DNA of 38,284 bases. Origin: Bacteroidales bacterium. GTDB taxonomy: Bacteria > Bacteroidota > Bacteroidia > Bacteroidales > VadinHA17. The stretch covers positions 1-38,284 of the forward strand of contig PLLX01000219.1 of assembly GCA_003141415.1 (NCBI GenBank). The letters run 5' to 3'. The translations under genes were made by a program, and so were the position numbers. The notes beneath the pieces were generated by a model. That model worked only from the letters and a program-made list of their open reading frames with translations. It ran no database searches and was not told the origin of the DNA. Shown one piece after another: positions 33,568-38,284 of the stretch (the first letter of the stretch is position 1; the number at the start of each line of letters is the position of its first letter).

Positions 33568-34077
33568 TTAGATCCAGTTTTTCCTGAAGAACCACGCAAA
33601 AAGATAAGCTGAGCCGAAAATTGCAACCATGGTAACAAATCCGGCAACGGAAAGAACAGCCATTCCTGAGAGGGCAGCGCCACTTGTACATCCCCGTGCT
33701 AGCTGTGCGCCATAAACAAAAAAGATACCTCCCAGGAAAGCGAAGATCAATCGCCTTGTGTTAGAAATATTTGGAGATTTTTCAATTTTAAACTTAAGTC
33801 TCTTAGAGATTGCTCCCGATAAAAATCCTCCTGCTACCACTCCGAATATTTCAATTGTGAGCCAGTTCTTTAAAGGCTTCTTCCCATCTTCAAAATATTT
33901 ACTGTAATAAATTGATCCCTGCGCGTGTGGAGGATCAACGGCACCGACAAGAGATACTACGCAGTATTTGAGGCCACCGCTTGCACCCAGGCCGCGACCA
34001 GCCAGGAACATAGCCAGAAGAAGAACTATCCCTAACATAGTACCTGCCATGTAGGGATTCATGTATTTGTTTTTCAT
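33568..34077 (-). CDS. YeeE/YedE-family transporter, first half
   Basis: The 169-residue membrane protein has three or four hydrophobic segments and a family-typical ARGCTSGAALSG segment with C130, plus C39 in GGLKYCVVS. It is the partner of the YeeE/YedE gene at 32849-33451. The role is likely uptake of thiosulfate or another sulfur compound across the inner membrane; substrate and direction are inference. It is the first gene of the minus-strand run and has a very good promoter. Confidence 0.87.
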   Translation of the reverse strand: MKNKYMNPYMAGTMLGIVLLLAMFLAGRGLGASGGLKYCVVSLVGAVDPPHAQGSIYYSKYFEDGKKPLKNWLTIEIFGVVAGGFLSGAISKRLKFKIEKSPNISNTRRLIFAFLGGIFFVYGAQLARGCTSGAALSGMAVLSVAGFVTMVAIFGSAYLFAWFFRKNWI

Positions 34078-34116
34078 TAATCTGAAATTCAGTTAATAAT
34101 GGATTCCCATTCTCTG

Positions 34117-34147
34117 CAAAAATACGAAATGTAAGTATGTACTCAAA
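34117..34147 (-). promoter_or_regulatory. Bacteroidota-type promoter of the YeeE/YedE-rhodanese run
   Basis: On the minus strand TTTG (complement of 34144-34147), a 19-base spacer and TATTTTTG (complement of 34117-34124) match the -33/-7 consensus TTTG / TAnnTTTG. It lies 40-70 bases before the start at 34077. This is the best promoter seen in the window. Confidence 0.7.
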
Positions 34148-34220
34148 CATTCCGGGGCCAATTAAGTTCATTACGATTAAGGAGACATTTTTCCTACATT
34201 TACAGATTAATATAAATAAC

Positions 34221-34997
34221 ATGAGCAGATTCAAATTGACGATAGAATATGAGGGTACCCGTTACTCTGGCTGGCAGATGCAGAAGGGTGGTAAAACAAT
34301 ACAGGGAGAGATACTGGATGCCTGCAGGGAATTATTTAAAAAAGATGAGATTGATATTTTCGGAGCAGGACGGACTGATGGAGGTGTTCATGCTTCAGGA
34401 CAGGTTGCACATATGGATGTGGAAACGGATCTGGTTCCTTTGAAGATAAAATATGGTATAAACGACCGGCTTCCACCTGATATTTGCATTATTAATGTGG
34501 AAGAAGCTCATCCTAAATTTCATGCCCGACATGATGCAAATGCCAGAAGTTATATTTATCAGATAAGCAGAAGACGAACCGCTTTCGGGAAAAAATTTGT
34601 CTGGTGGATAAAAGATCCGCTTGATATTAATCTGATGAATGAAGCTGCAAAGCATTTTCCCGGACTTAAAGACTACAGGTATTTTACTGACGAAAATGCG
34701 GAGCAGTCATCAACGAAAGTGGAGATATTACACGCAAAAGTGAATGATTTTGGTGATATGCTTGTTTTTCATGTTGTCGGGTCCCATTTTCTTTGGAAAC
34801 AGGTAAGACGTATGACAGGTGTCCTGGTTGAAGTAGGAAGAGGAAAACTCGCTCCTGCTGATGTAGCCACTTTTTTCAAAGTTAAATCAGATATTCCTGC
34901 TAAGCTTACAGCTCCTCCAAGCGGGTTATTCCTTGAGAAGGTTTATTATAAGAAGGAAGAAATCAGCTACGAGACAAAGCCCATAATAAGTATTTAG
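34221..34997 (+). CDS. truA: tRNA pseudouridine(38-40) synthase
   Basis: The 258-residue protein matches TruA, which makes pseudouridine at positions 38-40 of the tRNA anticodon arm. It starts MSRFKLTIEYEGTRYSGWQ, and carries the catalytic motif FGAGRTDGGVHASGQ with aspartate 53, then FHARHDANARSYIYQI, HFLWKQVRRMTGVLVEVGRG and APPSGLFLEKV. I chose the ATG at 34221 because the domain begins there; an ATG at 34137 would add 28 unrelated residues lying across the divergent promoter region. Confidence 0.95.
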   Translation: MSRFKLTIEYEGTRYSGWQMQKGGKTIQGEILDACRELFKKDEIDIFGAGRTDGGVHASGQVAHMDVETDLVPLKIKYGINDRLPPDICIINVEEAHPKFHARHDANARSYIYQISRRRTAFGKKFVWWIKDPLDINLMNEAAKHFPGLKDYRYFTDENAEQSSTKVEILHAKVNDFGDMLVFHVVGSHFLWKQVRRMTGVLVEVGRGKLAPADVATFFKVKSDIPAKLTAPPSGLFLEKVYYKKEEISYETKPIISI

Positions 34998-35017
34998 TTC
35001 TTTTCCACTCTCTGCAT

Positions 35018-35113
35018 GTTGCTGGTTGCTGGTTGCTTGTTCCTCGTTTTGCGTTTCTCATTCAGTGATAACGTTTTTCTACATTTGTCTTTTTACTTTT
35101 GTCTTTTATCTTT
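35018..35113. repeat. Two-module heptamer array, GTTNNNN and TTTNNCT types
   Basis: Module one (35018-35066) has seven units: GTTGCTG, GTTGCTG, GTTGCTT, GTTCCTC, GTTTTGC, GTTTCTC, ATTCAGT. Module two (35084-35111) has TTTGTCT, TTTTACT, TTTGTCT, TTTATCT. It ends at the radical SAM stop codon (35112-35114). The 26 bases 35088-35113 are the exact complement of 23158-23183. The module order matches 19168-19255. Confidence 0.9.
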
Positions 35114-36062
35114 AAGCGTCATTGCATTCACATTTTATTGGGGTGGCTATTTCCTGGCTCATGTTCATCTCAATAAGACGATCCGTTCTCTTTTTAATAC
35201 AATTATTACAATTGGAAAACAGTCCCAGATCCCAAACATCAGCAAAGACCCGTCCTTTATTTAATCCTATTCCATATTCAAGAACCATTTCAAGAGAGTG
35301 AATATCAGGCAAGTTAAAATCGCCTTTTCCCATTAAAAAATCCATTGCTCCGTTTCCTGCCCTGACAGGAATAATAGTGCAACATTCAACCCCTGTATTG
35401 AATGCAAAGTCCATTGAACGTTCAGCCCAATAAATACCTTCTGATTCCGAGAGCAGGGGAGGCCTTAAAAGAATAAATGCCCTTGAACGTATTCCGTGTT
35501 TTGTAAGAAAGCTGACAGAATCCCTGAAATCCTCTATTGTCATTTGCTTATTCAGTGTCCGTAAAATCTGAGGATGCACAGTTTCCAGTCCAAGAGCAAC
35601 CTGTAAATCTGGCTTCAGCATATCCCTGAAAGTCAGACATTTTTCATTGATCAGGCTGGGGTGACTTTCAACAGTAACTGTTTCAAAATTACTTAACAGA
35701 GATGCAATTTCCTTATAGTCTTCCACAGGAATGGCCCTTCTGTCAAAGAAGCTTCCACTGTTATATAGTTTAAGTTGTTTAACACCAGGTATTTGATCCA
35801 ATGCCCAGGCAATTTGTTTTGGAATTGAACCAATAGCAACCGGTTCATCTGTTGTGTTTCTCCACAGGTCGCACATCAGACAATGAAACGGGCACTCCCG
35901 GTTAGTCAGAAAAATAATGCCTGTATCTTCAATCTTCCCGGAAATGGTGCGTTCTTTTTCAACCAGCAATCCATAAGGCTTTTGAGGGTCAACATTATTT
36001 TTATTTCCCCTCATGGATACGATCCAATGGTCATTGACCAATAAATCAGAATCTTCACTCAT
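35112..36062 (-). CDS. Radical SAM protein of unknown substrate
   Basis: The 316-residue protein has the radical SAM cluster motif C57-x3-C61-x2-C64 in NRECPFHCLMCDLW. It also has a barrel with LYNSGSFFDRR, a VTVESHP strand and QVALGLETVHPQIL, as in the Elp3/MiaB-like group of the superfamily. Near the C-terminus are CNNC and CEC, which may bind a further cluster or metal. I chose the ATG at 36062: it overlaps the upstream gene's stop in the form ATGAGTGA, typical of coupled translation, while an ATG at 36143 would overlap by 89 bases. It likely works with the asparagine-synthetase-like protein encoded just upstream. Confidence 0.82.
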   Translation of the reverse strand: MSEDSDLLVNDHWIVSMRGNKNNVDPQKPYGLLVEKERTISGKIEDTGIIFLTNRECPFHCLMCDLWRNTTDEPVAIGSIPKQIAWALDQIPGVKQLKLYNSGSFFDRRAIPVEDYKEIASLLSNFETVTVESHPSLINEKCLTFRDMLKPDLQVALGLETVHPQILRTLNKQMTIEDFRDSVSFLTKHGIRSRAFILLRPPLLSESEGIYWAERSMDFAFNTGVECCTIIPVRAGNGAMDFLMGKGDFNLPDIHSLEMVLEYGIGLNKGRVFADVWDLGLFSNCNNCIKKRTDRLIEMNMSQEIATPIKCECNDA

Positions 36063-37383
36063 AATTAGAAAGAAACTCTTTCCTGTAGTTAATCTCTTTC
36101 CCGGGGAATTGCCTGCTGAAGTCCTTATCAGATGTTGCTCCATGCTGAAAGCGTCTTTTTTGAAAAACAGGCATTTCCATTCCGGTAATTGCCTTTACTC
36201 CTTCAGAAACTATTTTTCCTTTCAGATCATAGAGTTTTTGATGATCCCAGTTGGTTATGTCGATATAGGGAATCCCTTCGGATATTTCTATCACATTTGG
36301 TAATGTATATGGACTAAATCCTTCAAAACCCATCAGATCTCCTGTGGCAAAGGTTCGCATATATCCCCGGCTCAGTCCCCCGGAATAAGTTAAAGAATGT
36401 TTTATTGATTCTACTCCCCAGCCTTCATGATATAGCATCAGGTTATTCAGTACACTGCGAATAGTTAGTTCAGGATTTTCCTCAATCGGATAATCTTTCA
36501 GGTTTTCATCGCCACCGTCTCCGTCAATTATATATTTCCATCCCGGGTAACGTGAACGGATTCCCTGCAAAAGCGATAAATTCATTGTTGCAGACTGAAT
36601 GTCGAGAGCTTTATAGTCTTCTACGACTTTCACTGCTTTTTTCCAATCCAGGGATGAATAATTTACCTCAACTGGTTCAAGAAATAACTCCAGGTTCAAG
36701 GCTTCCAGAAATTTTCTGGCCTGTAACAAATCAGCGCCATCACCATCAATTGACAGTGTGAAAGCTTTTAGTCTTGACGGACTCTCGCCGAGTTTCTTAA
36801 GTGCATGGTAGGTTAGCAGGAAGACAGAACCACTGTCAATTCCGGCAGAAAAAGTTACACCTACCGGTCCCGATTTGGCACGGAACTGCAGCCACTTTTT
36901 AATTTCGTTATATAATGCTCCGATATACTTTTCACCTATCGGTGCTGTGTCTTCACTGGAAAATTTGTTGCGTTCAGGAGTGAAGAAACGCTCATAAACA
37001 GGATTTGGATCGGGGCAGCCTAAAAGTTCAATTTTAGTGATGTAGTGAGCCGGAGCCATTCTTGTATAAGATGGATGGAACTGATGGTCAAGACCTTCCT
37101 TTTTAAGATAATTGAAAATTACATCAATGCGTTCGGCAATAACCAATTCGGGGCCAGCGGGTCGCTTAGCTATGAAATAACGGATCGGACGTCCGATTGA
37201 TCTTGCCATTCTTATTGTCTTACCTTCAACAGAGACAAGAGAAAACTGGCCATCGATACTTCTTACAGCATTGACATCACCTGATCTGACAATATTAACA
37301 GCTTCTTCATGTGTCATATTATAAATGACATTCTTTTCAGGATTTGTTAAATCCGTAACATTGTTTACATATTGGCTATTCAT
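36055..37383 (-). CDS. Asparagine-synthetase-like protein lacking the glutaminase cysteine
   Basis: The 442-residue protein has an N-terminal region (about 1-135) that resembles a reduced class II glutamine amidotransferase domain (RSIDGQFSLV) but has no cysteine after the initiator methionine. The C-terminal synthetase domain has the PP-loop S179-A-G-I-D-S184 and the acidic segment DGDGGDE (287-293), so ATP-dependent adenylation is likely. Loss of the glutaminase cysteine is known from beta-lactam synthetases and lasso-peptide cyclases, which form amide bonds without glutamine. The product is unknown. It lies 28 bases after an ASPIC/UnbV gene and overlaps the radical SAM gene. Confidence 0.82.
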   Translation of the reverse strand: MNSQYVNNVTDLTNPEKNVIYNMTHEEAVNIVRSGDVNAVRSIDGQFSLVSVEGKTIRMARSIGRPIRYFIAKRPAGPELVIAERIDVIFNYLKKEGLDHQFHPSYTRMAPAHYITKIELLGCPDPNPVYERFFTPERNKFSSEDTAPIGEKYIGALYNEIKKWLQFRAKSGPVGVTFSAGIDSGSVFLLTYHALKKLGESPSRLKAFTLSIDGDGADLLQARKFLEALNLELFLEPVEVNYSSLDWKKAVKVVEDYKALDIQSATMNLSLLQGIRSRYPGWKYIIDGDGGDENLKDYPIEENPELTIRSVLNNLMLYHEGWGVESIKHSLTYSGGLSRGYMRTFATGDLMGFEGFSPYTLPNVIEISEGIPYIDITNWDHQKLYDLKGKIVSEGVKAITGMEMPVFQKRRFQHGATSDKDFSRQFPGKEINYRKEFLSNYE

Positions 37384-37411
37384 ACTCCTTGTTTTTAACT
37401 ATTATCTAATT

Positions 37412-38284
37412 TTATTTTGTCACAATTCCTGTTCCTTCTTTGATTGTAATATAACGATCAGAATCAATTTTATTGTATACTTCCTTTTTGCCGTCAGACC
37501 ACCTGATCTCTATAAAGTCGATCTGTTTAGCCTGACCCAGTCCGAAATGCATCCTTGGATCATTATTCGTGAGATAGCTTGTTGCCCATTGATTTATCAT
37601 TACTTGTTTTTTCCCACCTGCAGTAACTCTCACTTTTGCACCAATTGCAGAAGCCGGTCCATTCTTTCCTTTTAGCGTCATCCCCAGCCAATTATTGCTG
37701 TTGCCTCCATCATTTCGCAGGAGTGCCGGTGTTCCATTTTTGTCAAGATGAGAAATTATAAGATCGAGGTCCCCGTCATTGTCAAAATCCCACACAGCTA
37801 CACTCCGTCCGCACCGTTTGGTAGAAAAATAGGCGCCATGTTCCTTGCCTACATCCTTAAAATGCCCTTTGCCATCGTTTTCAAGCAGGAGAGGATATTG
37901 AGGAATAAGCTCTTCTGCTGTCCCGTTTGCAGCTACTATATCCAGGTCTCCATCATTGTCATAATCAAATAATTGTGCCCCCCAGCTGCCTTTACCGGCC
38001 ATAGCTTTGGCCAGACCGCTTTCCTCAGTAATGTCAACAAACAAGCCATTGCCCATGTTTTTATAGAGGGCACCAAAATCGAGATCAGAAACAAGAAGAT
38101 CGATTAATCCATCGCCATCTACATCACCAATTGATCCATGCATCGAACCTGTACCTATCCCCTGACTGTTGGCTGCCACACCACTTTCCACTGCAACTTC
38201 CTTATAAACTCCGTTGTCATTTCTGAAAAGGAAATTCAGCTGATGATCATTTGCCTGAAAAATATCAAGATCACCATCATCATC
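37412..38284 (-). CDS. FG-GAP / ASPIC-UnbV protein, C-terminal part
   Basis: The frame is open to the right edge of the window, so the N-terminus is missing; 290 residues are visible. Several FG-GAP/VCBS calcium-binding repeats are present (DDDGDLDIF at the edge, DVDGDGLIDLLVSD, DYDNDGDLDIVAANG, DFDNDGDLDLIISH). An ASPIC/UnbV domain follows (NNWLGMTLKGKNGPASAIGAKV, HFGLGQAKQIDFIEIRWSDG). Such proteins (CRTAC1-like) are usually exported and are common in Bacteroidota. A GTG at 38191 could be read as a start, but the repeats continue upstream of it, so it is not the true start. It precedes the asparagine-synthetase-like gene by 28 bases. Confidence 0.9.
   Translation of the reverse strand, partial: DDDGDLDIFQANDHQLNFLFRNDNGVYKEVAVESGVAANSQGIGTGSMHGSIGDVDGDGLIDLLVSDLDFGALYKNMGNGLFVDITEESGLAKAMAGKGSWGAQLFDYDNDGDLDIVAANGTAEELIPQYPLLLENDGKGHFKDVGKEHGAYFSTKRCGRSVAVWDFDNDGDLDLIISHLDKNGTPALLRNDGGNSNNWLGMTLKGKNGPASAIGAKVRVTAGGKKQVMINQWATSYLTNNDPRMHFGLGQAKQIDFIEIRWSDGKKEVYNKIDSDRYITIKEGTGIVTK

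Noticed and set aside
34137-34220. Upstream ATG for truA
   Set aside because: The extension overlaps the promoter region of the divergent gene run and has no match to TruA, whose domain starts at 34221.
35016-35264. Open frame of 82 codons on the plus strand after truA
   Set aside because: It is made of the heptamer array and the antisense of the radical SAM gene end; the hydrophobic look comes from the T-rich repeats.
36063-36143. Upstream ATG for the radical SAM gene
   Set aside because: It would overlap the asparagine-synthetase-like gene by 89 bases; the ATG at 36062 gives a normal 8-base coupled overlap.

Overview
The window looks like a chromosomal segment of an AT-rich member of the Bacteroidota, probably a Bacteroidales- or Marinilabiliales-like heterotroph. 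The evidence is FISUMP-domain and ASPIC/UnbV proteins, a futalosine-type MqnA start, several promoters of the TTTG / TAnnTTTG type, few Shine-Dalgarno sites, and secreted glycoside hydrolases next to uronate catabolism genes. No tRNA, rRNA, transposase, integrase or CRISPR array was seen.

Layout. (1) 1-3743: the first codons of an mqnA-like gene run off the left edge. A 3.6 kb segment then carries a TIR-membrane-TolB/FlgO-TPR protein and a secreted FISUMP protein, and is bracketed by a perfect 25-bp direct repeat. (2) 3744-6926: purB and an MsbA-like ABC exporter. (3) 7067-8899: a secreted GH35 beta-galactosidase, ending at a convergent terminator. (4) 9130-21541, minus strand: a long uronate gene run, in transcription order uxaC, a fructuronate reductase-type SDR, a PPi-type phosphofructokinase, a HAD phosphatase, a LarA-family nickel-dependent epimerase/racemase homologue, a Gfo/Idh/MocA oxidoreductase, gnd, a hexuronate-type MFS transporter, a LacI regulator and uxaE. 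(5) 21976-26407, plus strand: GH105 unsaturated uronyl hydrolase, GH5 glycosidase, kduI and kduD. (6) 26571-29239, minus strand: membrane protein, alpha/beta hydrolase, UPF0316 protein. (7) 29495-34077: a lipoprotein, then a sulfur-handling locus with four rhodanese-fold modules in three proteins, a possible fifth such protein, and a split YeeE/YedE transporter pair. (8) truA. (9) 35112-38284, minus strand: radical SAM protein, asparagine-synthetase-like protein without a glutaminase cysteine, and a partial ASPIC/UnbV protein.

How the parts work together. GH105, GH35 and GH5 would act on a uronate-containing plant or algal polysaccharide. Unsaturated uronate would go through KduI and KduD to 2-keto-3-deoxygluconate. 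Galacturonate and glucuronate would go through UxaC, with UxaE interconverting tagaturonate and fructuronate, and then through the SDR to mannonate. No mannonate dehydratase, KDG kinase or KDPG aldolase is present. Instead a LarA homologue and 6-phosphogluconate dehydrogenase sit in the same run. This suggests an unproven bypass from mannonate to gluconate to 6-phosphogluconate to ribulose-5-phosphate.

The most unusual non-coding signal is a set of degenerate heptanucleotide arrays in nine intergenic gaps. Each starts at or just after a stop codon, and most are purine-rich on the sense strand of the gene they follow. Different units are used, but distant sites share identical stretches of 24-26 bp. 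They also separate the blocks of the uronate gene run.
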